From: an uncultured Alphaproteobacteria bacterium
Lineage (GTDB): Bacteria; Pseudomonadota; Alphaproteobacteria; UBA11222
Direction: 5' to 3'
Assembly: GCA_947258435.1 (NCBI GenBank)
Contig: CAMYID010000007.1
Location: 1-64,000 of the forward strand
DNA length: 64,000 nucleotides
Shown here: piece by piece, positions 48,278 through 57,107 of the stretch
How the letters are laid out: every line of letters starts with the position of its first letter
Position numbering within the stretch: position 1 is the first letter of the stretch
The notes under the pieces: generated by a model
Told to the model about the DNA's origin: nothing
What the model saw: the letters and a program-made list of their open reading frames with translations, nothing else
Database searches by the model: none
Position numbers and translations under genes: made by a program

Positions 48278-49417
48278 TTGGCGAAGGTGCGGGGGGATCG
48301 CGGTGATCAAGCACGACAGGCCGGTGGCAGGCGCCGCGGAAAGTCCGGCCGGGGCAGAAAGTTTAATTATATGATAACATCGGTTTTGCTCGTGCTTGCG
48401 GGTCTTTCGGGTGGGTTGTTTGCGTATAGCTACGATGTGAGCCGGCGCGCGGAGGCTGATTTTCCCCCGCTTGGCAGCTTCGTCGCAGTGGACGGGATCA
48501 GGCTGCATTACCTCGATAGTGCGCCCCGCGATGACAGCCGGCAGGCGATTGTGATGATCCATGGGGCAAGCGGCAATCTGCGCGATTTCGCGGCCAGCAT
48601 TTTTGACGAGCTGGCGCAGACATACAGGGTGATTGCCTTTGACCGGCCCGGCCATGGCTATAGCGAACGGCCGAATGCGGATGCGCTCGATGCGGAATGG
48701 GTGACGCCCGCAATCCAGGCGCGGCTGATCCATGGCGCGTTGCGTGAAATCGGTGTGGAAAAGCCCGTTATTCTGGGACATAGCTGGGGCGGGGCGGTGG
48801 TGCTTGCCTATGCGCTTGACTTCCCCGGTGACACTGGCGGGGTTGTCGTTCTTTCCGGCGCTTCTTATCCCTGGCGCAGCAAGCCTGCCTTTCACAATCG
48901 CTGGCCGGCCATTCCGCTGCTTGGGGATGTTTTCGTCAATACGCTTGTGACGCCGGGTTTCAAGCTGTTGTCGGAAGCAGCGGTCAAGCGCAATTTCGCC
49001 CCCAATTCCGCGCCGCCCGACTATGCGCGCAAGATTGGGCTGCCGCTGCTGACACGGCCCGGCAACTGGCGTGCCAATGCCGAGGATATGCGGAATCTGG
49101 CCGCCTTTCTGGCGCAGCAGAAACAGCGTTATCCCACGATCGATCTGCCGATGACGATCATCACGGGCGATGCGGACCGGTCTGTTTCGCCCGAAATCCA
49201 TTCCAAAAGGCTGCATCAGGCGGTGCCCAATTCACGGCTGGTTCTACTGCCGGGGATCGGACATGCCCCCCACCATGCGGATTCGGATGCGGTGATCGCG
49301 GCGGTCGATACGCTGGCGCAACATGTCGCAAAACTGTCGCAAACCGGTGCATCCGCGGTGCAAAAGATGCAACAGGGTGTTGCAACTGTTGCATCCGATG
49401 GGCTTCCCGCGCGCTAG
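48278..49417 (+). CDS. Membrane-anchored alpha/beta-hydrolase
   Basis: A basic N-terminus and one transmembrane helix (residues about 32-52) precede an alpha/beta-hydrolase domain: HGASGNLRDF oxyanion segment, nucleophile Ser in GHSWGG, and a likely late Asp/His pair (DADRSV, GIGHAPHH). The soluble part probably faces the periplasm. The start is either TTG 48278 or ATG 48371. The substrate is unknown. Confidence 0.87.
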   Translation: MAKVRGDRGDQARQAGGRRRGKSGRGRKFNYMITSVLLVLAGLSGGLFAYSYDVSRRAEADFPPLGSFVAVDGIRLHYLDSAPRDDSRQAIVMIHGASGNLRDFAASIFDELAQTYRVIAFDRPGHGYSERPNADALDAEWVTPAIQARLIHGALREIGVEKPVILGHSWGGAVVLAYALDFPGDTGGVVVLSGASYPWRSKPAFHNRWPAIPLLGDVFVNTLVTPGFKLLSEAAVKRNFAPNSAPPDYARKIGLPLLTRPGNWRANAEDMRNLAAFLAQQKQRYPTIDLPMTIITGDADRSVSPEIHSKRLHQAVPNSRLVLLPGIGHAPHHADSDAVIAAVDTLAQHVAKLSQTGASAVQKMQQGVATVASDGLPAR

Positions 49418-49447
49418 CGGTTCAGCATCGCAGGGAAATTCGGGGTA

Positions 49448-50890
49448 TCAGGGGATTTCGGGACGCTGACCGCCCATTCCGACCATGGCGATATGCAGCA
49501 CATTGGTTGCGCCCGGTGTGCCGAAGGGGACCCCGGCGGTAATCACGATCCGCTGGCCGCTGCGGGCAAATCGTTCCTGAAAGGCGATCCGGGAGGCGCG
49601 GTCGACCATGCCGTGAAACTCGCTGACATCTTCTGACTGCACGCAGTGCAGACCCCAGACGAGCGACAGGCGCCGCGCGGTCCCCAGATTGGGCGTCAGC
49701 GCGAGAATCGGGACGAGCGGCCGGGTGCGCGCGACCCGCATGCCCGTTGAGCCCGAGTTGGTGAAGCTGACGATGGCGGCGGCATTGATAGTATGGGTGA
49801 CCTGACGTGCCGCATCGGCGATGGCATCGGCGGAGGTCGCGCGCGGCGTGCTCATCTGCGCGGCGATGATCTGCGGATAATTGGGGTCGCTTTCCACCGT
49901 CTGGGCGACCCGGTCCATCATGGCGACCGCTTCGCGCGGATGTTTGCCGGCTGCCGATTCGGCAGACAGCATAACGGCATCTGCCCCCTCGAATACGGCG
50001 GTCGCGACATCGGAAACTTCCGCGCGTGTCGGGAACGGCGCTTCGATCATCGATTCAAGCATCTGCGTCGCGATGACAACCGGCAGGCCCGCACCGCGCG
50101 CGCGGCGGGTGATGCGCTTCTGCCAGCCGGGCACCTGTTCGATCGGCAGCTCAACCCCAAGATCGCCGCGCGCCACCATGATCGCGTCGCTCAGTTCCAT
50201 AATCTCATCAAGATGTTCGAGGGCCGAAGGTTTTTCAATCTTGGCAAGGATGGCTGCCCGCCCCGCGATAGCCTGCTTTGCCTCGGCAATATCGTCGGGC
50301 CGCTGCACGAAGGACAGGGCGATCCAGTCAACGCCGGTGCGCGCCACATGCTCCAGATCGGCACGATCCTTCGGCGACAGCGCGCTGAGCGACAGAAGCG
50401 TATCGGGCAGGTTGACGCCCTTGCGCGATTTGATCGCACCCGCGACCAGAACCGCGGTGATCGCGTAATCGCGCCCGACTTCGGTCACCTCAAGCCGAAT
50501 CCGGCCGTCATCGATCAGCAAATGCGCGCCGATCGCAAGGCTCTGGAAGATTTCAGGATGCGGCAGCGGCGCGCGGTCGCTGTCGCCGGGCGCGGCCTCC
50601 AGGTCAAGCCGGTAGCTTTGTCCGTGCTGTAATTCAGCCGCGCCACCGGCAATCTCACCGATCCTGAGTTTCGGGCCCTGAAGATCGGCAAGAATGCCGA
50701 TCGGCCGGTCAAGTTCGGCTTCCGCGTCACGGATCATCTGGCAAAGCGCGGTTGCGGTGGCGTGATCTGTATGGCTCATATTGATGCGGAATACATCCGC
50801 GCCCGCCAGAAACAGTTCACGGATCATTTCCGGGCTGCTGCTGGCGGGGCCAAGCGTGGCAAGGATCTTTACTTTACGGTCGCGATGCAT
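49448..50890 (-). CDS. pyk: Pyruvate kinase
   Basis: The last enzyme of glycolysis: phosphoenolpyruvate plus ADP to pyruvate plus ATP. The 480-residue protein shows KILATLGPASSSPEMIRELFLAGADVFRINMSH at the start, the active-site block IMVARGDLGVELP near residues 235-250 and an AVMLSAESAAGKHP segment. The glycerate 2-kinase gene lies 47 bases upstream on the same strand, so the pair can turn glycerate into 2-phosphoglycerate and on (through enolase, not in this window) to pyruvate. Confidence 0.97.
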   Translation of the reverse strand: MHRDRKVKILATLGPASSSPEMIRELFLAGADVFRINMSHTDHATATALCQMIRDAEAELDRPIGILADLQGPKLRIGEIAGGAAELQHGQSYRLDLEAAPGDSDRAPLPHPEIFQSLAIGAHLLIDDGRIRLEVTEVGRDYAITAVLVAGAIKSRKGVNLPDTLLSLSALSPKDRADLEHVARTGVDWIALSFVQRPDDIAEAKQAIAGRAAILAKIEKPSALEHLDEIMELSDAIMVARGDLGVELPIEQVPGWQKRITRRARGAGLPVVIATQMLESMIEAPFPTRAEVSDVATAVFEGADAVMLSAESAAGKHPREAVAMMDRVAQTVESDPNYPQIIAAQMSTPRATSADAIADAARQVTHTINAAAIVSFTNSGSTGMRVARTRPLVPILALTPNLGTARRLSLVWGLHCVQSEDVSEFHGMVDRASRIAFQERFARSGQRIVITAGVPFGTPGATNVLHIAMVGMGGQRPEIP

Positions 50891-50937
50891 GGTTGCTTCT
50901 GTCAGTAGGCGGATGCGTTTCCTGCGGTATCCGGAGC

Positions 50938-52266
50938 TTACGCCGGACCGGGTGCCGGCAAAATCAGTATCGCGCGGAAATCGTTGACATTCGTTCCCGT
51001 GGGACCTGGACGAAGCAACCCGCCGACGCGATCAAAGAAATCATAGCTGTCATGATGGTTAATAAACCGTTCCGCATCAATTTCCAATCGATCCGCGCGG
51101 GCAAGCGTTTCGGGGGTAACAAGCGCCCCGGCCGCCGCCTGTCCCACGGGCGCACTACCGTCGATCCCGTCCGTATCTGCGGCAAGCGCATATATGTGTG
51201 TCGCCCCCTTGAGTGCGGCGGCAAGCGTCAGCGCATATTCAAGATTGGGGCCGCCATGGCCAGATTGCGCCCCAAGCCGGACGGTCAGTTCGCCCCCCGA
51301 CAATATCAGGGTTGGCCTGTCCGGCTTGCAGGTGCGGGCCAACGCCGCATGACGGGCAGCGATCTGCCCTGCCTCCCCCGTGACCGCGGCGCCCAGATTG
51401 ATGACAGCGCAGCCCGCCTGTTCGCCACGGGCCGCCGCCGCTGTGAGTGCGGCTTCACCATTCATCACGATGCGATAGCCGGTCGTTGCAAACAGCGGAT
51501 CGCCCGGTTTCGGCGTTTCGGAGCGCGGGTCGCGCAGATGGCGCAAAACCGATGCGGGTGCTGCGGGGCAATGGCGCGCCACGATCGCCAGTGCCATGGC
51601 GCGCGTGGTGGGGTCCGGTACGGTCGGTCCCGAGGCGATGACCGCGGGATCGTCGCCAACCACATCCGATATTGCGAGCGTTGCAAGCGGTGCGGGCGAG
51701 GCTGCCTGGGCAAGCCGTCCGCCCTTGACCGCCGACAGATGTTTGCGGACGCAGTTGATCTCCGCAATCTCCGCCCCCGAGGCTAGCAATGAGCGTGTCA
51801 CGGCCTGCTTTTCTGCCAGCGTAATCCCGGCTGCCGGCAAACAAAGCAGTGCCGATCCGCCCCCTGACAGAAGGCACAAAACCCGGTCCCTGGGCCCCGC
51901 AGCCTGAACGTGCGAGAGAATCTGCCGTGTGGCATCGACCGCACGCTTGTCGGGGATGGGGTGGGCGGCCTGTGCAATTCCGATCCGGTTTGCGGGCGGG
52001 GTGTGCCCGTCCCGGTCGATGACAAGCCCGCTCACCTGGGTAAGCCGCGAATCATCGCGCCAGTGCTGCTCGGCGCAACAGGCCATTGCGGCGGCGGCTT
52101 TGCCGGCACCGACAATAATGAGCTTGCCATCTTGCGGCAGTGCCGCCAGCGAAGGCAGGGCCTGGGGCAGAAAATGCGCCGGCCTGGCTGCGGCGATCGC
52201 AGCCTCGTAAAGGCTGTGCAGCAGGCTTTCGGGTGACCCCGGCATTGTGTCGGTCGCTGATCCCAC
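50938..52266 (-). CDS. Glycerate 2-kinase (TtuD/GckA family, DUF4147)
   Basis: The 442-residue protein has the MOFRL/DUF4147 pattern: LIIVGAGKAAAAMA, LLSGGGSALLCLPA, NCVRKHLSAVKGGRLA, TLAISDVVGDDPAVIASGPT and a late LAADTDGIDGS. It is the enzyme that phosphorylates D-glycerate to 2-phosphoglycerate (older names: hydroxypyruvate reductase). The start is a GTG at 52266 with AAAGGA upstream. It is divergent from the N-formylglutamate amidohydrolase-like gene. Confidence 0.92.
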   Translation of the reverse strand: MGSATDTMPGSPESLLHSLYEAAIAAARPAHFLPQALPSLAALPQDGKLIIVGAGKAAAAMACCAEQHWRDDSRLTQVSGLVIDRDGHTPPANRIGIAQAAHPIPDKRAVDATRQILSHVQAAGPRDRVLCLLSGGGSALLCLPAAGITLAEKQAVTRSLLASGAEIAEINCVRKHLSAVKGGRLAQAASPAPLATLAISDVVGDDPAVIASGPTVPDPTTRAMALAIVARHCPAAPASVLRHLRDPRSETPKPGDPLFATTGYRIVMNGEAALTAAAARGEQAGCAVINLGAAVTGEAGQIAARHAALARTCKPDRPTLILSGGELTVRLGAQSGHGGPNLEYALTLAAALKGATHIYALAADTDGIDGSAPVGQAAAGALVTPETLARADRLEIDAERFINHHDSYDFFDRVGGLLRPGPTGTNVNDFRAILILPAPGPA

Positions 52267-52325
52267 ATGAAGTCCTTTGCGAAACAGGCCTTATTTCCGC
52301 GTCAGAATGGCTTATATTGCTGGCT

Positions 52326-53132
52326 ATGCGAAGCGTTGACGAAAATCTGTCGTCCGAAGCGGGGGCGGCCTCTGATCTCCACCCGCCTGTTACCGTGCTG
52401 CGGCCACAAGGCGATCCCCGAATTCTGCTGATCTGCGATCATGCGTGCAATTATGTGCCCCCTGAATATGACAATCTGGGGCTGCCATCGACTGAATTTC
52501 ACCGCCACATTGCATGGGATATCGGGGCGGCCGATGTGACCGAAGCCTTGTCTGACTGTCTCGACGCGCCGGCGGTTCTGTCGGGCTTTTCGCGGCTGTT
52601 GATCGACCCCAATCGCGGCAGCGACGATCCGACAATGGTGATGAAGCTGTCTGACGGGGCGATCATCCCCGCCAACAGGCATGTGGATGAGGCGGAGCTG
52701 TCGCACCGCGTCAGTGCATTTTATCAGCCCTATCACGATGCGATAAGCGAACGTCTGCGTATCGCGCGCGCGGCGGGGGTGACCCCGGCACTGATTTCCA
52801 TTCACAGCTTCACACCGGTGTTTCATGGTCATGAACGGCCCTGGCATGTCGGTGTTCTGTGGGACCGGGATGCGCGGATTGCCAGGCCGCTGATTGATGC
52901 GCTACGGCGCGATCCGCAGTTATGCGTCGGCGACAATGCCCCTTATTCGGGCGAGCTTGTCGGCGACAGCATGAACCGGCATGGCACCAATACCGGGCTT
53001 CCTCATGTGCTGATCGAGTTGCGGCAGGATCTGATCGATACCCCCGCAGATGCGCAGTACTGGGCAAAACGGCTTGCCGGTGAATTGCAGCCAATTCTTG
53101 CGCGGCTGCGGGCTGCAAGCGGAGGGGGTTGA
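52326..53132 (+). CDS. N-formylglutamate amidohydrolase-like protein
   Basis: A 268-residue protein of the FGase (HutG2) fold: ILLICDHACNYVPPEY with a probable metal His near the start, HIAWDIGAADV, SRLLIDPNRGSDDPTM, ISIHSFTPVFHG. The open frame continues far upstream through the promoter region of the glycerate kinase, but the ATG at 52326 is the first sensible start. Histidine-degradation genes are absent nearby, so it may act on another N-acyl or N-formyl amide. A GCS2 ligase gene follows after 6 bases. Confidence 0.87.
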   Translation: MRSVDENLSSEAGAASDLHPPVTVLRPQGDPRILLICDHACNYVPPEYDNLGLPSTEFHRHIAWDIGAADVTEALSDCLDAPAVLSGFSRLLIDPNRGSDDPTMVMKLSDGAIIPANRHVDEAELSHRVSAFYQPYHDAISERLRIARAAGVTPALISIHSFTPVFHGHERPWHVGVLWDRDARIARPLIDALRRDPQLCVGDNAPYSGELVGDSMNRHGTNTGLPHVLIELRQDLIDTPADAQYWAKRLAGELQPILARLRAASGGG

Positions 53133-53138
53133 TATCCC

Positions 53139-54299
53139 ATGGCGCAGCTTCCGGATCTGACAATCGGGATCGAGGAGGAATATCTGCTTGTCGATCGCAA
53201 CAGCCGCGATTTGGCGACTTCTCCCCCCGAAGCATTCATGCGCGAATGCGAGAAGCGGTTGCCTGGCCGGGTTGCCAATGAGCTGATGCAATGTCAGGTG
53301 GAGGTGGAGACAAGCCCTTGCCGGACAGTGGCTGAGGCGCGGCAGGAGCTGCGGTTCCTGCGCGGCACGATTGCAGAAATCGCCGATCAATTCGGAATGG
53401 CGCCGATTGCCGCCTCGACCCACCCGAAAGCGGACTGGGCCGATCAGGAAGTGACCCATAAAGCCCGTTATGAAGGGCTGGCCAGCGATCTTGGCGTCGT
53501 TGCCGGGCGTTTGCTGATTTGCGGCATGCATGTGCATGCGGGGATTGCCAAGCCTGATCTTCGCATCGATCTGATGAATCAGATGACCTATTTTCTGCCG
53601 CATCTGCTTGCGCTCAGCACATCTTCCCCATTCTGGCAGGGGCGCGATACGGGGCTGATGTCCTACCGGCTGTCGGTATTTGACAGCCTGCCGCGCAGCG
53701 GGCTGCCGGACCGGTTCGATTCATTCATGGACTATCGCAACTGCGTCGACCATCTGGTCAAAACCGGGGTGATCGAGAACGGCACCAAAATCTGGTGGGA
53801 TATCCGGCCGAGCGAGAATTTTCCGACCCTCGAAAGCCGGGTAACCGATATCTGCACCCGACTTGAGGATTGTCTGACGATTGCCGCACTCTACCAGTGT
53901 CTGCTGCATATGCTGATACGGCTGAAATCGCGCAATCAGCACTGGAGGATCTATCCGCGCACCCTGATTGCGGAAAATCGCTGGCGGGCGCAACGTTACG
54001 GCATTACCGAAACACTGATCGATTTCGGACGCGGCGAACTGGTGCCCGCGGCAGAGCTTGTGGATGAACTGATCGCCCTGCTTGCAGAAGATGCCCAGGC
54101 GCTGCAATGCGTTGATGAGGTCAACCGGGCGCGCGATATTGTCGCGCTTGGCACAAGTGCGCAGATCCAGCGTCGGATTTTTCAGCAGTCATCAGGCCAG
54201 CAGTCATCGGGCCAGCAGTCATCCGGGCAGGCCGGTGAGCAGCAGGCTTTGCGCGATGTCGTCGACTGGCTGATTGCCGAGACAGTCGCGGGGGTTTAG
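53139..54299 (+). CDS. Carboxylate-amine ligase, GCS2 family (YbdK-like)
   Basis: A 386-residue ATP-grasp-related glutamate-cysteine ligase 2 family protein: LTIGIEEEYLLVD (ATP/metal Glu cluster), ANELMQCQVEVETSP, ICGMHVHAGI, KIWWDIRPSENFPTLESRVTD. YbdK of E. coli is a weak gamma-glutamylcysteine synthetase and other members join different carboxylates and amines. It lies directly downstream of the N-formylglutamate amidohydrolase-like gene. Near the C-terminus is a triple QQSSG repeat (see 54183-54227). Confidence 0.88.
   Translation: MAQLPDLTIGIEEEYLLVDRNSRDLATSPPEAFMRECEKRLPGRVANELMQCQVEVETSPCRTVAEARQELRFLRGTIAEIADQFGMAPIAASTHPKADWADQEVTHKARYEGLASDLGVVAGRLLICGMHVHAGIAKPDLRIDLMNQMTYFLPHLLALSTSSPFWQGRDTGLMSYRLSVFDSLPRSGLPDRFDSFMDYRNCVDHLVKTGVIENGTKIWWDIRPSENFPTLESRVTDICTRLEDCLTIAALYQCLLHMLIRLKSRNQHWRIYPRTLIAENRWRAQRYGITETLIDFGRGELVPAAELVDELIALLAEDAQALQCVDEVNRARDIVALGTSAQIQRRIFQQSSGQQSSGQQSSGQAGEQQALRDVVDWLIAETVAGV
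54183..54227 (+). repeat. Three 15-bp coding repeats in the GCS2 gene
   Basis: Units at 54183-54197, 54198-54212 and 54213-54227 share cagcagtcatc and differ only in the last bases; each encodes QQSSG. The array keeps the reading frame and lies in a tail that precedes the last 20 residues. Confidence 0.92.
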
Positions 54300-54325
54300 A
54301 CACAACAGGCAAAAGGGAGAGCGAA

Positions 54326-54622
54326 ATGGATAAAGCACAACAAACCGAACTGGAAGCTGCGGCGTTCCGCCGTCTTGTGAGCCATCTGGGCGCGCGTACC
54401 GATGTGCAGAATATCGATCTGATGATTTTGGCGGGTTTCTGCCGCAACTGTCTGTCGGACTGGTACCGCGAGGCGGCTGAGGCAGAAGGCGTGGCGATGA
54501 CGCGGGATCAGGCGCGCGAGCATGTCTATGGCATGCCTTACGCGGAATGGAAGGACAAGTACCAGACCGAGGCAACGCCCGAGCAGCTTGAGGCCATGGC
54601 CAAGGCGAAAAAACACGATTAG
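54326..54622 (+). CDS. DUF1244 family protein
   Basis: A 98-residue protein with the full DUF1244 pattern: AAAFRRLVSHLGARTDVQNIDLM, LAGFCRNCLSDWYREAAE with a Cys pair (C39 and C42), and YGMPYAEWKDKYQ. Found in most alphaproteobacteria and some other proteobacteria; function unknown, and the two Cys with nearby His could bind a metal. GGGAGAGCG precedes the ATG. It lies upstream of gapR with 65 bases between. Confidence 0.9.
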   Translation: MDKAQQTELEAAAFRRLVSHLGARTDVQNIDLMILAGFCRNCLSDWYREAAEAEGVAMTRDQAREHVYGMPYAEWKDKYQTEATPEQLEAMAKAKKHD

Positions 54623-54687
54623 CAGCAAACCCTTCCGCAATCCTGCGGGCGGGGCTGTCATGTCATTTACGGAAGGAACAGGAATTT

Positions 54688-54939
54688 ATGTCCGATGTGG
54701 GCGGGATTGCGGTAGAGCATCTCAACGCATTCATTCAGCGTATCGAACGGTTGGAAGAAGAAAAGGCAGCGATTGCGGAAGATATCAAGGAAGTTTATGC
54801 CGAAGCGAAAGGCACGGGTTTTGATCCGAAAATCATGCGCCAGATCATCCGTTTCCGGAAGATGGACACAGCCGATTATCAGGAACAGCAGGCGTTGCTT
54901 GACCTTTACAAGGCGGCGGTCGGCCTGCCCGATACATGA
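54688..54939 (+). CDS. gapR: Nucleoid-associated protein GapR (DUF2312)
   Basis: The 83-residue protein matches GapR: LNAFIQRIERLEEEKAAIAEDIKEVY coiled-coil, AKGTGFDPKIMRQIIRFRKMD with basic DNA contacts, and a short C-terminal helix. In Caulobacter GapR binds overtwisted, AT-rich DNA ahead of forks and transcription and is needed for chromosome replication and division. AGGA is near the ATG. Its TGA overlaps the next gene's ATG by ATGA. Confidence 0.93.
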   Translation: MSDVGGIAVEHLNAFIQRIERLEEEKAAIAEDIKEVYAEAKGTGFDPKIMRQIIRFRKMDTADYQEQQALLDLYKAAVGLPDT

Positions 54940-55283
54940 AGCCGGTGTTGATGCGAGCGGGCGTTTTGGCGGGCAGTATATTGCTTGGCGTCATTTTGTT
55001 GCTGTCGCCGCCCACACCGTTTGCTGCCGCTGAAGCAGGCCAGCAATGGCTTGCCGCGGATGAAAGCGAGACGGAGCAGGCGCCGCAGCCGCTTGATGAA
55101 GCGCTGCGCGAGACGGCCGAACGGGTTGTCACGGCCTTGCGGCTTTTGCTGATGGCGATCCCGCAATATGAGGCGCCTGAAATTCTCGATAATGGCGATA
55201 TCCTGATCCGCCGCAGCCGGCCTGAACCGGGCCCGGCGCCGCAGGACGAACCGATGGGCGAGGCCTATCAGCAGGATTTGTAA
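54936..55283 (+). CDS. Small exported protein of unknown function
   Basis: 115 residues with a signal/anchor segment (VLAGSILLGVILLLSPP at about 9-25) and a soluble part containing LRLLLMAIPQYEAPEILDNGDILIRR, which looks like a conserved alphaproteobacterial motif. The start shares four bases with the gapR stop, so translation is coupled. The last third is Pro/Glu-rich. No function can be given. Confidence 0.75.
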   Translation: MKPVLMRAGVLAGSILLGVILLLSPPTPFAAAEAGQQWLAADESETEQAPQPLDEALRETAERVVTALRLLLMAIPQYEAPEILDNGDILIRRSRPEPGPAPQDEPMGEAYQQDL

Positions 55284-55301
55284 CGCGCGGAAGGAACGAT
55301 T

Positions 55302-57107
55302 ATGGCACAGACACGGAAACAGCCGCCGGCCGATATGGCGAATTTGCCCGAATGGGATCTGAGCGCGCTTTATCGCGGTATCGAGGATCCGAAATTCGCC
55401 GCTGATTTCGACGCGGCGGAGGCGGAAGCAGAAGCGTTCGCCGAGCGTTACCGGGGGCAGGTGGCAAACCTCGATGCGGCGGCGCTGGCTGAAGCCATCG
55501 GGCGGTACGAGACGCTTGAGGATCTGATCGGGCGGATCATGTCATTTGCCTCGCTTGCCTATGTCACGCGGATGAACGAGCCTGCGCTGGCGCAGTTTCA
55601 GGGCAATGCCCAGGCGCGGATGAGCCGGATCGGGTCGACGCTTGTTTTCTTCACGCTGGAGATTAACCGGATCGGGGATGCGCGGCTGTCGGAGATGTTG
55701 ACAGAAAATGACGCGCTTGCGGCCTATCGCCCGTGGATTGACGATCTGCGCGTCTATCGCCCTTATCAGCTTTCGGACGAGCTTGAGCAGATGCTTGTCG
55801 AAAAATCTGTGTCCGGAAGGGCGGCATGGAACCGGCTGTTTGACGAGACGCTCGCCGGATTGCAATTCGAGGTGCGCGGCAAATCCCTGACAGAGGAGGA
55901 GACATTGCACCTTCTGTCGGATGCCGATGCGGGGCTGCGCGCCGATGCGGCGGCGGCGTTGTCCAGGGTGTTTGCGGAAAATATCGGCCTGTTTACCCAT
56001 ATTACCAACACCCTTGCCAGGGACAAGCAGGTCGAGGATCGCTGGCGCAACTATCCCGACCCCGCGACCGCGCGGCATTTGTCCAATCAGGTCGAAGCGG
56101 AAGTGGTGGAAGCGCTGGTCACCGCGGTGCGCGAGGCTTATCCGCGCCTGTCGCACCGCTACTATGGCTTGAAGGCGCGCTGGATGGGGATGGACAAGCT
56201 TTCCTTCTGGGATCGCAATGCGCCGGTGCCCGATCAGCCCGATCAGGCAATCGGCTGGGACGAGGCGCGTGAGACGGTGCTGTCCGCCTATCACCGGTTT
56301 GCGCCCGAAATGGCGGCGATCGGGCGGCGCTTTTTCGATGAAAACTGGATCCACGCGCCGGTACGGCCGGGCAAGACCGGGGGCGCGTTCGCTCACCCCA
56401 CGACCCCCAGCGCACATCCTTTCGTGCTTGTGAATTATCAGGGGCGGACGCGCGATGTGATGACGCTTGCCCATGAGCTGGGTCATGGGGTGCATCAGGT
56501 GCTGGCCGCCGGGCAGGGACCGTTGCTTGCCGATACGCCCCTAACGCTTGCCGAAACCGCCAGTGTGTTCGGTGAGATGCTGACCTTCCAGAGCCTGTTG
56601 AGCGCGGCGTCGACGCCGGCGGAACGGCGCGGGCTTCTGGCTGCCAAGATCGAGGACATGCTCAACACGGTCGTGCGTCAGATTGCGTTCTACTGCTTCG
56701 AGCGGCGGGTGCATACCGAATGCCGCGAGGGGGAGCTGACCGCCGACAGGCTGGGTGAAATCTGGCTTGAGGTGCAGCGCGAGAGCCTTGGCCCCGCAAT
56801 CGATCTGGGCCCCGGATATGAGAATTACTGGTGCTATATTCCGCATTTCATCCATTCACCCTTCTATGTCTATGCCTACGCATTCGGGGATTGCCTGGTG
56901 AATTCGCTGTTTGCGGTTTATCAGCAGGCGGAGGACGGCTTTCAGGAGAAATATTTCGATATGCTGCGCGCGGGCGGCAGCAAGCGGCATGGGGAATTGC
57001 TGGCACCCTTCGGGCTTGACGCCGGGGACCCGGCCTTCTGGCAGACCGGGCTTGCGATGATTTCAGGCTTTATCGACGAACTTGAAGCGGAACTTGGCGC
57101 AAACTGA
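55302..57107 (+). CDS. pepF: Oligoendopeptidase F family metallopeptidase
   Basis: A 601-residue M3-family peptidase that cleaves short peptides in the cytoplasm. The zinc motif HELGH is at about residues 391-395, with a downstream Glu in LAETASVFGEM. Other family features are WDLSALYRGIEDPKF at the start and RIMSFASLAYVTRM. GGAAGGA precedes the ATG. Its stop abuts the ATG of the ABC1 kinase gene with no gap. Confidence 0.94.
   Translation: MAQTRKQPPADMANLPEWDLSALYRGIEDPKFAADFDAAEAEAEAFAERYRGQVANLDAAALAEAIGRYETLEDLIGRIMSFASLAYVTRMNEPALAQFQGNAQARMSRIGSTLVFFTLEINRIGDARLSEMLTENDALAAYRPWIDDLRVYRPYQLSDELEQMLVEKSVSGRAAWNRLFDETLAGLQFEVRGKSLTEEETLHLLSDADAGLRADAAAALSRVFAENIGLFTHITNTLARDKQVEDRWRNYPDPATARHLSNQVEAEVVEALVTAVREAYPRLSHRYYGLKARWMGMDKLSFWDRNAPVPDQPDQAIGWDEARETVLSAYHRFAPEMAAIGRRFFDENWIHAPVRPGKTGGAFAHPTTPSAHPFVLVNYQGRTRDVMTLAHELGHGVHQVLAAGQGPLLADTPLTLAETASVFGEMLTFQSLLSAASTPAERRGLLAAKIEDMLNTVVRQIAFYCFERRVHTECREGELTADRLGEIWLEVQRESLGPAIDLGPGYENYWCYIPHFIHSPFYVYAYAFGDCLVNSLFAVYQQAEDGFQEKYFDMLRAGGSKRHGELLAPFGLDAGDPAFWQTGLAMISGFIDELEAELGAN

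Noticed and set aside
52140-52325. N-terminal extension of the N-formylglutamate amidohydrolase-like protein
   Set aside because: It lies over the start of the divergent glycerate kinase gene and shows no similarity.
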